Of a stretch of 64,000 bases of DNA, positions 28,318 through 37,024 are shown piece by piece. The notes below the pieces were generated by a model, which saw nothing but the letters and a program-made list of their open reading frames with translations, ran no database searches and was not told the origin of the DNA. The stretch spans positions 4,278,001-4,342,000 of the forward strand of contig NZ_CP108458.1 of NCBI RefSeq assembly GCF_036242395.1, given 5' to 3'. The DNA is from Kitasatospora sp. NBC_01266. GTDB lineage: Bacteria > Actinomycetota > Actinomycetes > Streptomycetales > Streptomycetaceae. Each line of letters begins with the position of its first letter. The first letter of the stretch is position 1. The position numbers and the translations under genes are program-made.

Positions 28318-28917
28318 CTACTGCTCACTCCCGTACGCCAGCAGCTCGGCCACCGACCAGGTCAGCCGCCCCGAGCGCAGGTCGTCGAGCACCGCGCGCA
28401 GCCAGCGCGCCTCCGCCTGCGTCACGGCGTGCAGGTACTCGGTCTCCAGCAGCGCGATCCGGGCCAGTCCGCCCTCCCCCTCGCCGGTCAGCGTCGCCGC
28501 CAGGCCCGCCAGCCGCTCCTCGGTGACCCGCAGCCGCCGTTCCAGCGCGCCGGAGATCTCCTCGGACGTCAGCATCAGCAGGTTCGAGAGCGCCGCCGGG
28601 AACTGCGGGAACTCCTGCCTGGGCACCGCGAGCATCTCGATCAGCCACTCCCGGGCGACCGCCCGCCCCGCCTCGGTGACCTCGTAGACGGTCCGCTCCG
28701 GATACGCCTGGTCCCGTCCGGTCTCCCGGACGGCGACCAGGCCGGCTTCCTGCAGCCGCTCGATCGTCCGGTACAGGCTCGCGCGCTGGCCCACGTTGAC
28801 CACCTGGTCCTTGCCCCAGTCCTTGATCAGCCGCTGCAGGCCGTAGGGATGCAGCGGCTTGTAGTGGAGCAGGGCCAGCACGGTGACGGCGAGGGGGGAG
28901 CTGCGGTGGGCGGTCAT
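28318..28917 (-). CDS. PadR family transcriptional regulator
   Basis: 199 residues. PadR winged helix at about 8-90 (VTVLALLHYKPLHPYGLQRLI; RASLYRTIERLQEAGLVAV; ERTVYEVTEAGRAVAREWL) and a C-terminal helical dimerisation part (Vir_C-like, about 100-195). Divergent from a FAD monooxygenase with an AGTTGCA-type palindrome between them, as in flavin- or aromatic-responsive PadR switches. It probably represses the monooxygenase and itself. Confidence 0.9.
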   Translation of the reverse strand: MTAHRSSPLAVTVLALLHYKPLHPYGLQRLIKDWGKDQVVNVGQRASLYRTIERLQEAGLVAVRETGRDQAYPERTVYEVTEAGRAVAREWLIEMLAVPRQEFPQFPAALSNLLMLTSEEISGALERRLRVTEERLAGLAATLTGEGEGGLARIALLETEYLHAVTQAEARWLRAVLDDLRSGRLTWSVAELLAYGSEQ

Positions 28918-28940
28918 GCCTCGATCCTAGCCTCACCGAG

Positions 28941-28974
28941 ACTAGTTGACGAGAAACTAGTTGCACTGCAACTA
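28941..28974. promoter_or_regulatory. PadR operator candidate
   Basis: TAGTTGCA (28958-28965) and TGCAACTA (28967-28974) form a perfect palindrome with one central base. A further ACTAGTTG half-site stands at 28941-28948 and an overlapping one at 28956-28963. The cluster lies 24-57 bp before padR and 60-93 bp before the monooxygenase. Confidence 0.65.
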
Positions 28975-29033
28975 TTGAAGTGGCGGCCATCGGCTGCCGC
29001 ACCGACCCGAACACCACGGTGAAAGCAGGAGAA

Positions 29034-30293
29034 ATGAGCGACTCCCGTCAGACCCGCAGCGCCCTGGTCATCGGCGGCGGCATCGCCGGCCCGGTCACCG
29101 CGATGGCCCTGCGGCAAGCAGGGATCGAGGCCACCGTCTACGAGGCCTACCCGCACACCGCCGAGGGTGCCGGGGCCGGGCTGAGCCTGGCCCCCAACGG
29201 CCTCGACGCGCTGGACGCGATCGGCCTGGGCCACCTGGTGCGACCGCTCGGCAAGCCGATGGCCGGCATCGTCCTGCAGGACTGGGCCGGCCGGCGGCTC
29301 GGCGAGTTCGGCAATCCGCCCGGAGTGCCGCCGATGCAGTTCCTGCGGCGGGCCGAGCTCTACCGGGCGCTCTACCAGGAGGCCGAGCGGCGCGGGGTGC
29401 GGATCGAGCACGGGAAGCGGCTGGTCGGTGTCGAGGAGGGCGCGGACCAGGTCACCGCGCTCTTCGCCGACGGCACCCGGACCACCGCCGACGTGCTGAT
29501 CGGGGCGGACGGCCTGCGCTCCACCGTCCGCCCGCTGGTCGACCCGGCCGCGCCGGGACCGCAGTACGCCGGCCTGATCAGCTTCGGTGCCGAACTGGAG
29601 CGGGTGGCGGTGCCCGGCACCGAGGACCGGATGAACATGAGCTTCGGCAAGCGGGCCTTCTTCGGCTACCAGGTCTTCGAGGACGCGTCGGCCGTCTGGT
29701 TCGTCAACCTGCCGCACCGGGAGCCGATGACGGCGGCCGAGGTCCAGCGCACCCCGGCGCGCCAGTGGCTGCCGCGGCTGCGCGAGGCCTTCGCCGAGGA
29801 CGGCACCCCGGCGACCCGGCTGATCGAGGCGACCGACCCGGACCAGCTGATCATCGTCGGCCCGATGGAGAACATGCCGGCCGTCCCCACCTGGAGCCGG
29901 GGACGGCTGGTCCTGGTCGGGGACGCGGTGCACGCCCCCTCCTCCAGTTCGGGGCAGGGCGCCTCGCTGGCCATCGAGAGCGCGATCCAACTGGCCCGCT
30001 GCCTGCGCGACCTGCCCCACCCGCAGGCGTTCGCCGCCTACGAGGCGGAGCGCCGGCCGCGGGTGGAGAAGATCATCAGGGCGACCACCCGGAAGAACGG
30101 CGCCAAGGCCGCCGGACCGGTGGGCCGGGTGCTCAACGCCTGGGCGCTGCGGGTGTTCTCCAAGCTGGTGAAGCCGGCGAAGATGGCCTGGATGTTCGAC
30201 TACCGGATCGACTGGGAGGCGCGGGTCACCGCCGCCCCCAGCCCGTCCGCGACCGGTCCCGTCACTCGTTCCGCGCCGTCTGCGGCCCGGTGA
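29034..30293 (+). CDS. FAD-dependent aromatic-ring-type monooxygenase
   Basis: 419 residues of the PHBH/UbiH-like fold: dinucleotide motif ALVIGGGIAGPVTAMAL at the N-terminus, GADGLRSTVR in the middle (DG motif), and the FAD ribityl motif LVLVGDAVHAPSSSSGQGASLAIES (GD motif) at about 295-320. These enzymes hydroxylate aromatic or polyketide substrates with NAD(P)H and oxygen. ATG 29034 has AGGAGA 4 bp upstream. A PadR repressor is divergent. The last 32 bp overlap the 3' end of the convergent ABC permease gene. Confidence 0.92.
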   Translation: MSDSRQTRSALVIGGGIAGPVTAMALRQAGIEATVYEAYPHTAEGAGAGLSLAPNGLDALDAIGLGHLVRPLGKPMAGIVLQDWAGRRLGEFGNPPGVPPMQFLRRAELYRALYQEAERRGVRIEHGKRLVGVEEGADQVTALFADGTRTTADVLIGADGLRSTVRPLVDPAAPGPQYAGLISFGAELERVAVPGTEDRMNMSFGKRAFFGYQVFEDASAVWFVNLPHREPMTAAEVQRTPARQWLPRLREAFAEDGTPATRLIEATDPDQLIIVGPMENMPAVPTWSRGRLVLVGDAVHAPSSSSGQGASLAIESAIQLARCLRDLPHPQAFAAYEAERRPRVEKIIRATTRKNGAKAAGPVGRVLNAWALRVFSKLVKPAKMAWMFDYRIDWEARVTAAPSPSATGPVTRSAPSAAR

Positions 30294-32535
30294 TCCGCCT
30301 GAGCAGCGGCAGGGTGGAGCCGATCACCCCGAGCGAGGCCGCCAGCCCCAGCAGCACCAGGACGTAGTAGGAGAAGTCCGGCGCCCGCACCGAGTAGCCG
30401 TACTGGGCCTGCAGGAAGAGCTGCGCAGCCAGGAACCCCATGCCGATCGCCACCACCGCGACCACCAGCAGCGGCAGCGCGCTCTCCAGCAGCACCACCC
30501 GGCGCAGCGTGGCGAGTTGCACCCCGGTCAGCCGCAGCAGGCTGAACGGGCGCTTGCGGTCGGTCAGTCCACCGGCCACGCTGACCGCCAGGCTGCAGCC
30601 GGCGATCGGCAGGCTGACCAGGATCACCACGTCGGCCAGCTTCTGGTAGCTGGTCAGCTCCGCCGACATGCCCGCGCGGTCCTCGCCGATCGTGTAGGGC
30701 GACCGCTCGGCCGGATAGGCGTTCGCCAGCAGGGTGCGTGCCCGCTCGACCGCCGACGTGGAGCCGTCCGTGCCCACCACGATCAACTGCACCGGCAGCC
30801 GGTCGACCTGCTCGGCCGAGATGGCTGCGGTGGGCCAGCGGGTGGGCCAGCTCTCGTCGCGGTTCAGACCCATGGAACCGAGATACGGCGTGATCGAGGC
30901 CGCCTGGGCACCTGGATCGCAGAGGCCGAAGACCGGGGTGCTCGCCAGCTGCGCGCAGTCGACCAGCGCCGCCGGTGGCAGCGGCCCCCGCACGTTCTGA
31001 CCCGCCATCAATGGGTCGGTGGTGCCGAGCGGGTTCGTGTGGACCGACGTCACACCCGTCACGCCCGGGATCGCGCGCAGCGCGGCCAGGGCCTGGTCCG
31101 GCAGCGGGCTCTCTGGGTCGATCGGCTGCCCGGCGGCTGTCCGATCGTGGAAGAACTCGCTGACCACCGTGGAGCGGAGCGCCGCGCTGCCCTTGGGCAC
31201 CCCCTGTTCGACGGTCAGCGCGTCGATCACCCCGACGGCGCCACTGGTGATGCAGAGCGCCAGCACCAGCCCGCTGACCGCGCGGAAGCCGGCCTTCGGG
31301 TCGTCGGCCAGCCGCCGCCCGGCGATCAGCACGGTGGGCCGGCCGGTGCGCCGGGCCATCAGCCGCGCGCCGACCATGGTCAGCCACGGCCCGGCCAGCA
31401 CCAGCCCGCCCAGGATCAGCACGATGCCCGGCACGAAGGCCCGGACCTGACCGGCCGAGGTGGGCGGCCGCCGGCCGATGAAGTAGGCGAGTTCGACGAC
31501 GCCCAGGGCCAGCGGGAGCACCCGGTAGAAGCGGGGCGGGCGCGGGGTGGTCCGCCGGGTGACGCCGAGCGGGGAGATCTGCACCCGGCGCAGCGCGATC
31601 CGGGCCGCGACGGCCGCCGCCAGCGGGACGCCGAGCGCCACTGCCAGGACGTCGTTCAGGTTGAGCGCCAGGTCGCTGCTGAAGAACCGCGCGGTGGTGA
31701 GGTCGACCGTCGCCAGCAGCGGACGCAGCAGGAAGAACAGGCCGAAGCCGACCGCCGTGCCGGCCGCCGCCGCGACGGTCGACTCCACCGCCGAGACCAC
31801 CGAGATCTGCCGGGGTGTCGCGCCGACCAGGCGCATCGCGGCGAAGCGCTGCTCGCGGCGGGTGGCGGCGAGCCGGGTCGCGGTGCCGATCAGGATCAGC
31901 ACCGGGAAGATCAGCGCGACCGCCACCACCGAGAGGATCAGGTCCATCCCGCTGGCGTTGGTACCGACCGGGCAGTCGGCGCACTCGCTGGGCGGCGTCG
32001 TCATGATCGAGCCGACCCGCACCGCGGCCGGATCGGCCGCCAGCTCGCCCGGGGTGTGGCCGATGAGGATGATCAGCGAGTCCGGTGCGGGCAGCGCCGC
32101 CGGGCCGATCGTGCCCACCTGCTGCCCGGGGTAGCGGTCGGCGAGTTCGTCGGCCGGCGTGCCGGTCAGCAGCTTCGCCATGGCGGGCGAGGCGTAGTAC
32201 TGCCCGGGCCCGGGCAGGTGCGGGATGCCGGGCGGCAGCGGCGAGTCTGGCCCGGTGGCGGCGACGTCGACCCGGCCGATGGTCCTGCCCTGGAAGGCGT
32301 CGGCCCGGATCAGCCACCAGAGCGGCTGGGCGCTGCCGGCGGGGGCCGCCGAACCGGCGGCAGCGCCGCTGTCGAGCCAGGAGTTGCGCCCGTTCTGGGT
32401 GTTGGTGGCGTTGATCGCCGCCAGCGTGCCCAGCAGCAGGCCGACCCCGAGGGCGACGGCGGACGCGACGACCACCAGGCGGGCGGCCGCCTCCCGACCG
32501 GCCGCCAGCGTCAGGCGAAGTCCGAGGCGGATCAC
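30262..32535 (-). CDS. FtsX-type ABC transporter permease, two-module
   Basis: 757 residues with two FtsX modules. Helix 1 at about 15-40 (AARLVVVASAVALGVGLLLGTLAAI) is followed by an outside domain; the first helix set lies at about 200-350 (LILSVVAVALIFPVLILIGTATRLAATRREQRFAAMRLVGATPR) and more helices near 380-430. A second outside domain follows, with the final helices at about 640-750 ending in TLPLLRRITG. The GTG start overlaps the ATPase stop by four bases. The paired ATPase and a PadR regulator precede it in one operon; such sets usually export antimicrobials or lipids. Much longer frames upstream are antisense-type extensions and not used. Confidence 0.92.
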   Translation of the reverse strand: MIRLGLRLTLAAGREAAARLVVVASAVALGVGLLLGTLAAINATNTQNGRNSWLDSGAAAGSAAPAGSAQPLWWLIRADAFQGRTIGRVDVAATGPDSPLPPGIPHLPGPGQYYASPAMAKLLTGTPADELADRYPGQQVGTIGPAALPAPDSLIILIGHTPGELAADPAAVRVGSIMTTPPSECADCPVGTNASGMDLILSVVAVALIFPVLILIGTATRLAATRREQRFAAMRLVGATPRQISVVSAVESTVAAAAGTAVGFGLFFLLRPLLATVDLTTARFFSSDLALNLNDVLAVALGVPLAAAVAARIALRRVQISPLGVTRRTTPRPPRFYRVLPLALGVVELAYFIGRRPPTSAGQVRAFVPGIVLILGGLVLAGPWLTMVGARLMARRTGRPTVLIAGRRLADDPKAGFRAVSGLVLALCITSGAVGVIDALTVEQGVPKGSAALRSTVVSEFFHDRTAAGQPIDPESPLPDQALAALRAIPGVTGVTSVHTNPLGTTDPLMAGQNVRGPLPPAALVDCAQLASTPVFGLCDPGAQAASITPYLGSMGLNRDESWPTRWPTAAISAEQVDRLPVQLIVVGTDGSTSAVERARTLLANAYPAERSPYTIGEDRAGMSAELTSYQKLADVVILVSLPIAGCSLAVSVAGGLTDRKRPFSLLRLTGVQLATLRRVVLLESALPLLVVAVVAIGMGFLAAQLFLQAQYGYSVRAPDFSYYVLVLLGLAASLGVIGSTLPLLRRITGPQTARNE

Positions 32536-33230
32536 GAGGCCATCCGCTCGATCAGGAGCGGTGCGACCCTGCCGTCGCGCACCACGACCTCGCGGTCCGC
32601 GCAGGCGGCCACCCGGGGCTCGTGGGTGACGATCACCACGGTGGTGCCGTGCTCGCGGGCGGCGTCCACCAGCAGGTCCATCACCTGCTCGCCGGTGACC
32701 GAGTCGAGCGAACCGGTCGGCTCGTCGGCGAAGAGCACGTCGGGCTCGGCGACCAGCGCGCGGGCCAGCGCGACCCGCTGCGCCTGACCACCCGACAGCT
32801 CCCCCGAGCGGCGCCCGCCCAGCCCGTCCAGGCCGAGCCGGCCGAACCACGAGCGGGCCCGGTCCAGCGCCTGCGACCGGCGGACACCGCCCAGCAGCAG
32901 CGGCAGCGCCACGTTCTCCTCGGCGGTCAACTCGGGCACCAACTGGCCGAACTGGAAGACGAAGCCGAAACGGTCACGGCGCAGCGCGCTGCGCTCGGTC
33001 TCGCGCAGGGTGTCGATCCGGCGGCCGTCGAACCGGACCTCGCCGGCATCGGGGGCCAGGATCCCGGCCAGGCAGTGCAGCAGCGTCGACTTGCCGGAGC
33101 CGCTGGGGCCCATGATGGCCAGGATCTCGCCGGGGGCCACCCCCAGGGTCGCGCTGCGCAGCGCGGGCGTCTCGCCGAAGGAGAGCACGACGTCCCGCGC
33201 CTCGATGATGAAGTCGCTTGCGGTGCTCAT
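32532..33230 (-). CDS. ABC transporter ATP-binding protein (LolD/MacB class)
   Basis: 232 residues. Walker A GPSGSGKSTLLHCLAG, Q-loop FQFGQLVPELTAEEN, signature LSGGQAQRVALARAL, Walker B VLFADEPTGSLD, H-loop VIVTHEPRVAACADR. It powers the FtsX-type permease that overlaps its stop codon. Its own start overlaps the stop of the PadR gene, so regulator, ATPase and permease are one coupled transcription unit. Confidence 0.94.
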   Translation of the reverse strand: MSTASDFIIEARDVVLSFGETPALRSATLGVAPGEILAIMGPSGSGKSTLLHCLAGILAPDAGEVRFDGRRIDTLRETERSALRRDRFGFVFQFGQLVPELTAEENVALPLLLGGVRRSQALDRARSWFGRLGLDGLGGRRSGELSGGQAQRVALARALVAEPDVLFADEPTGSLDSVTGEQVMDLLVDAAREHGTTVVIVTHEPRVAACADREVVVRDGRVAPLLIERMAS

Positions 33231-33751
33231 CCCCTGACCTCCTCGGCGAGCGCGCCCAGCCGGGCGGCGGTCTGGTCGATCCAGCGCAGGTCCGCCTCGA
33301 GGTGGAACAGGCCGTGGTCGGCGAGCAGCCGGTCGACCAGCGAGCCGCCGCGCCGCACCTCGGTCAGTTCGCGCATCCGTCCCAGGTGCGCCGCGCGCTG
33401 GGCGTCGAGGTAGCCGGCGGCGTCGCGCTCCAGCAGCAGGGCCAGTACGACCTTGGTGAACAGCACCGTCTGCAGGTGCGGTTCGGCCTCGGCCGGGGTG
33501 GCGAGCCAGGTCTGCAGCTCGGTGGCACCGAGGTCGGTGATCACGTAGCGCTTGCGGTCGGGGCCGGTCCCCGGCCCGACCTCGCCCATCACCACCTTCC
33601 CGTCCCGGGCGAGCCTGCTGAGGGTCGAGTAGACCTGCCCGGGCGGCAGCGGCTTGCCCCGGCCGAAGTAGGCGTCGTAGTCGCGCTTGAGGTCGTAACC
33701 GTGACTCGGCTCGCGTTCGAGCAGGCCGAGGAGGGCGAGAGGAACTGTCAT
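33227..33751 (-). CDS. PadR family transcriptional regulator
   Basis: 174 residues: PadR winged helix (LALLGLLEREPSHGYDLKRDYDAYFG; GQVYSTLSRLARDGKVV; RKRYVITDLGATELQTWL) and a C-terminal helical Vir_C-like domain. First gene of an ATPase/permease exporter operon, with its stop overlapping the ATPase start. Three AGTATCTAC words lie just upstream, so it probably represses its own operon until an exported compound binds. Confidence 0.92.
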   Translation of the reverse strand: MTVPLALLGLLEREPSHGYDLKRDYDAYFGRGKPLPPGQVYSTLSRLARDGKVVMGEVGPGTGPDRKRYVITDLGATELQTWLATPAEAEPHLQTVLFTKVVLALLLERDAAGYLDAQRAAHLGRMRELTEVRRGGSLVDRLLADHGLFHLEADLRWIDQTAARLGALAEEVRG

Positions 33752-33756
33752 ACCTA

Positions 33757-33805
33757 AGTATCTACACTCAGTATCTACTTGGGGTCAACACTCAGTATCT
33801 ACTGA
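33757..33805 (-). promoter_or_regulatory. Three-copy operator before the PadR exporter operon
   Basis: AGTATCTAC occurs at 33757-33765, 33770-33778 and 33794-33802. Each is a small dyad (AGTA-TC-TAC/T); the third extends to TCAGTATCTACTGA, a perfect 6-bp-arm palindrome (33792-33805). On the coding strand the same words supply TAGATACT, a good -10-like element, so repressor and polymerase sites would coincide. Confidence 0.65.
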
Positions 33806-33896
33806 CCGTCAGTTACCACCCTCTTTCCGATCATCCGCCGCCCGATGCCATGATGACGTCACGTCAGTTCTCTGCCCTTCACCCCCAGGAGCCCGC

Positions 33897-34292
33897 GTGA
33901 CCTCCCGCGTCCGCAGCATCACCTTCGACTGCGCCGAGCCCGCCGGGCTCGCCGCCTTCTGGGGCGCGGTGACCGGCCGGACCCCGGTCAACGACGGCAC
34001 CGAGGAGAGCCCGGAGTACCTGCTCGCCGACCCCGCGGACGCCGGCCTACCCAACCTGCTCTTCATCGCCGTGCCCGAGGGAAAGAGCATCAAGAACCGG
34101 GTCCACCTGGACCTTCAGCCCGCCGACCGCAGCCGCGAGGAGGAGGTGGCGCGGCTGCTGGGCCTGGGCGCAACCCTGCTCGCCGACCACCGGCAGCCGG
34201 ACGGCACGGGGTGGGCCCTGCTGGCCGACCCCGAGGGCAACGAATTCTGCGTGGAGCGCAGCGCGGCGGAGCGGGTCCGAACCGGCGGGTGA
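33897..34292 (+). CDS. VOC family (glyoxalase-like) protein
   Basis: 131 residues, one VOC domain of two beta-alpha-beta-beta-beta units: VRSITFDCAEPAGLAAFWGAVTG at the start, KNRVHLDLQPADR in the middle (His/Asp metal-type position) and ALLADPEGNEFCVER at the end (Glu metal-type position). The family includes glyoxalases, dioxygenases and resistance proteins, so the substrate is unknown. GTG 33897 is preceded by CAGGAG. Confidence 0.88.
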   Translation: MTSRVRSITFDCAEPAGLAAFWGAVTGRTPVNDGTEESPEYLLADPADAGLPNLLFIAVPEGKSIKNRVHLDLQPADRSREEEVARLLGLGATLLADHRQPDGTGWALLADPEGNEFCVERSAAERVRTGG

Positions 34293-34329
34293 ACTCGGCG
34301 ATCGGCTGCCCGAGTTGATGACCCCTCTA

Positions 34330-35145
34330 CTACCGCTTGGTCGCGCGGAGCGAGTAGACCAGCGGCGTGCGCGGGTGGCCCGGGGGAAAGCGGTACTCGG
34401 TGGGGGTGCTGCGCTCCAGCACGGAGTAGCGCTGGAAGAGCGTCACGTCGTGTTCGTGGAGGAAGTCGATCCGCAGGCCCGCCTCGGCCAAGGCGGTGAC
34501 GACGGAACCGAGTTGGTGGGTCCACTGGACGGACGTGGTCTCGGTGAGCGTCGGCCCGTCGGTGTAGGTGGTGGCGCAGTCGAAGGTGCCGGCGGAGCTG
34601 TCGAAGTAGTCGTGGGCGACCGTGCGGCCGTCCTCGTCCAGGGTCTCGGACATGGGGTGGAACTCGGCCAGGTAGAGGGCTCCGCCGTCGGCCAGCAGCG
34701 AGGCCACCACGCGGGCCCAGTGGGACAGGTCGGGGAGCCAGACGAGCGCGCCGAACCCGGTGTAGACCAGGTCGAACCGCTCGCCGGCCAGGGCGTTGGG
34801 GGCCTCGTGGACGTCGCAGACCACGAAGCGGGCGCGGTCGGCGAGGCCGGTCTGCTCGGCGAGCGCGCGGGCGGTGCGGATGGCGGGCTCGGAGAAGTCC
34901 AGGCCGGTGACCTCCGCGCCCCGGCGCGCCCAGGAGAGGGTGTCCTGGCCCATGTGGCACTGGAGGTGTAGCAGGCGCCGACCGGTGACGTCCCCCATCT
35001 CGTCGAGCTCGAAGGGCCGCAGGGTGCAGCCGCCGGCCCGGAAGCCGGGGAGGTCGTAGAACTCGCTGGCGGCGTGGACGCGGGTGCGATCGTCCCAGTT
35101 GGCGCGGTTGAGGCTCAGCCAGGAGGCGGGCTCGGAAGCAGTCAT
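34330..35145 (-). CDS. Class I SAM-dependent methyltransferase
   Basis: 271 residues. The SAM site is of the variant form LLHLQCHMGQDTLSWARRGAEVTGLDFSE (Gly-poor motif I), followed by RFVVCDVHEAPNALAGERFDLVYTGFGALVWLPDL and YLAEFHPM. This variant is common in actinobacterial methyltransferases of unknown substrate. ATG 35145 starts MTASEPASWLSLNRANWDDR; the longer frame upstream runs through the next gene antisense and is not used. Confidence 0.88.
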   Translation of the reverse strand: MTASEPASWLSLNRANWDDRTRVHAASEFYDLPGFRAGGCTLRPFELDEMGDVTGRRLLHLQCHMGQDTLSWARRGAEVTGLDFSEPAIRTARALAEQTGLADRARFVVCDVHEAPNALAGERFDLVYTGFGALVWLPDLSHWARVVASLLADGGALYLAEFHPMSETLDEDGRTVAHDYFDSSAGTFDCATTYTDGPTLTETTSVQWTHQLGSVVTALAEAGLRIDFLHEHDVTLFQRYSVLERSTPTEYRFPPGHPRTPLVYSLRATKR

Positions 35146-35198
35146 GCCCGCCGACGCTAGCGGCCGACTCGGCCTGCCGCACGGGCATTTCGTCGGTG

Positions 35199-35747
35199 TC
35201 AGCCCAGGATGCGGGCGAGGCGGATCTGCGCGCCGGTGAAGGCGCGGGCTATCAGCGGGAGCAGCAGGAGCAGCGGCACACCGCCGACCAGGGCGTGGAA
35301 GGCCCAGACACCCGGGTAGCTGGGCCCACCCCAGGCGTGCGGGTCGTAGCCGGTCATACCGATCAGCGGGCGGACCGGGTAGGCGAGGTTGATCAGGGAG
35401 AGGTAGGCGACATAGCCGAGGGCCAGGGCGGCCAGGGCATTGACCGGAAGGCCGAGCAGGGCATGGGCCAGCACTCTGGCCCGGGCCCGCCGCGGCGCGG
35501 GGCCGACCGGCTGCCCCAGGGAGCGGCGCACCAGCGCCCGGTGCCGCCCGGCCAGGCTCGGGCTGGCCGTGGAGCCGACGGCCGCGAGCAGGGTGAGCGG
35601 GAGCGCGAACATCGCGTAACCGGTGCGGCGCCAGGCGGCGGCCGAGTACGCCCGGCGGACCCGGTCCGGGGTGCTGGAGACCCGGGAAACGGCCGGGGAA
35701 GCGGCCGGGGAAGCGGCCGGGGAAGCAGGCAGCGTGGCGGTGCTCAT
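35199..35747 (-). CDS. Stand-alone putative sensor-domain membrane protein
   Basis: 182 residues. The N-terminus has a repeated ASPA motif, then four hydrophobic segments (about 43-62, 95-118, 120-130, 148-170). The stretch YVAYLSLINLAYPVRPL and WGGPSYPGVWAFHALVGGVPLLLLLPL fits the 'putative sensor' membrane domain that usually precedes the kinase part of streptomycete NarL-system histidine kinases. No kinase domain or regulator follows, so this is either a lone membrane sensor or the remains of a kinase gene. No function is assigned. Confidence 0.7.
   Translation of the reverse strand: MSTATLPASPAASPAASPAVSRVSSTPDRVRRAYSAAAWRRTGYAMFALPLTLLAAVGSTASPSLAGRHRALVRRSLGQPVGPAPRRARARVLAHALLGLPVNALAALALGYVAYLSLINLAYPVRPLIGMTGYDPHAWGGPSYPGVWAFHALVGGVPLLLLLPLIARAFTGAQIRLARILG
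35691..35726. repeat. 12-bp tandem repeat, three copies
   Basis: GGCCGGGGAAGC is repeated exactly three times within the 5' end of the sensor-domain gene, coding repeated Ala-Ser-Pro-Ala. Copy number may vary between strains by slippage without breaking the frame. Confidence 0.85.
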
Positions 35748-35944
35748 GGAGTCCTCCGGAACGACGGTCGGGCGGGCGATCCGGCAGGTCCGCCCCTGTG
35801 ACCACGATCCTGCCGCGCTGCCGACCCATCGTCAGGCGTGCTACCACGTCAGCTTCCAGGTGGTGCCAGCACCACCTCGGCCGAAGCGGCCCAGCGGGAG
35901 GTCCAGCCGGCGGGCCCGCTCCGGGCCCGCCCGCCGTCACCGGC

Positions 35945-37024
35945 TCAGAACTCCTTGCGGAACGCCTCCGCCGCCGCGAGGAACCGGTCGTTGCCCGCCA
36001 CCTCGCCGATCGACACCCGGACGCCCTCGCCGGCGAACGGCCGCACGATCACGCCCGCCGCCGCGCAGGACGCCGCGAAGTCCAGGGTCCGCTCGCCCAG
36101 CCGCAGCCAGACGAAGTTGGCCTGCGAGTCGACCACGGTCCACCCCTGGGCGGCCAGCGCCGCCGCGACCCGGGTGCGCTCGGCGACCAGCGCCTCGACC
36201 CGGACCAGCAGCGCGTCCTCGGCGCGCAGCGAGGCGACGGCCGCGTCCTGGGCGAGCTGGCTGACCCCGAACGGGATCGCGGTCTTGCGCAGCGCGGTGG
36301 CCACCGGCTCGTGCGCGATGGCGAAGCCGACCCGCAGGCCGGCCAGGCCGTACGCCTTGGAGAAGGTGCGCAGCACGCAGACGTTGGGCCGGTCGCGGTA
36401 CAGCTCGACGCCGTCCGGGACCTGCTCGTCGCGGATGAACTCGCGGTAGGCCTCGTCGACCACGACCAGGATGTCGCTGGGCACCGCGTCCAGGAAGCGC
36501 TCCAGCTCGGGGCGGTGGATCGCGTTGCCGGTCGGGTTGTTCGGGTTGCAGACGAAGATCAGCCGGGTGCGCGGGGTGATCGCGGCGAGCATCGCGTCGA
36601 GGTCGTGGTCCTCGGCGGCGGTCAGCGGCACCGGCACCGGGGTGGCCCCGGCGACCTGGGTGATGATCGGGTAGGCCTCGAAGGAGCGCCAGGCGAAGAT
36701 CACCTCGTCGCCCGGGCCGGCCGTGGCGAGGATCAGCGATCCGGCCACGCCCACCGAGCCGGGGCCGGTGGCGATGTGCTCGGCGGGGACGCCGAAGCGC
36801 TGGGCGAGCTCGGCGGTGAGCTCGGTGACCGCCATGTCGGGGTAGCGGTTGAACGAGCCGGCGGCGGCCACCGCGGCGTCCAGCACGCCGGGCAGCGGCT
36901 CGTAGGGGTTCTCGTTGGAGGAGAGCTTGAAGGCGTCGGCGCCGGCGGGCTTGCCGGGCTTGTAGGTGGGGATCGCGTCCAGGCTCGGCCGAAGCCGCGG
37001 GCCCTGCGCTGCCGTACCGCTCAC
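35945..37024 (-). CDS. Histidinol-phosphate / aromatic aminotransferase family protein
   Basis: 359 residues, PLP fold-type I. Seen: FKLSSNENPYEPLPGVLDAA, the PLP-contact region FVCNPNNPTGNAI, VVVDEAYREFI, and the PLP lysine in RTFSKAYGLAGLRVGFAI, with the phosphate-binding Arg in the C-terminal part (GVRVSIG). It moves an amino group between glutamate and histidinol phosphate or phenylalanine/tyrosine-type keto acids. GTG 37024 follows GGAGAA. There are no other his genes here, and a separate biosynthetic hisC is expected elsewhere, so an aromatic role is equally possible. Confidence 0.9.
   Translation of the reverse strand: MSGTAAQGPRLRPSLDAIPTYKPGKPAGADAFKLSSNENPYEPLPGVLDAAVAAAGSFNRYPDMAVTELTAELAQRFGVPAEHIATGPGSVGVAGSLILATAGPGDEVIFAWRSFEAYPIITQVAGATPVPVPLTAAEDHDLDAMLAAITPRTRLIFVCNPNNPTGNAIHRPELERFLDAVPSDILVVVDEAYREFIRDEQVPDGVELYRDRPNVCVLRTFSKAYGLAGLRVGFAIAHEPVATALRKTAIPFGVSQLAQDAAVASLRAEDALLVRVEALVAERTRVAAALAAQGWTVVDSQANFVWLRLGERTLDFAASCAAAGVIVRPFAGEGVRVSIGEVAGNDRFLAAAEAFRKEF

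Noticed and set aside
33849..33861. TGACGTCA palindrome before the VOC gene as an operator
   Set aside because: Eight bases of symmetry are expected by chance in such DNA and nothing else supports a site.
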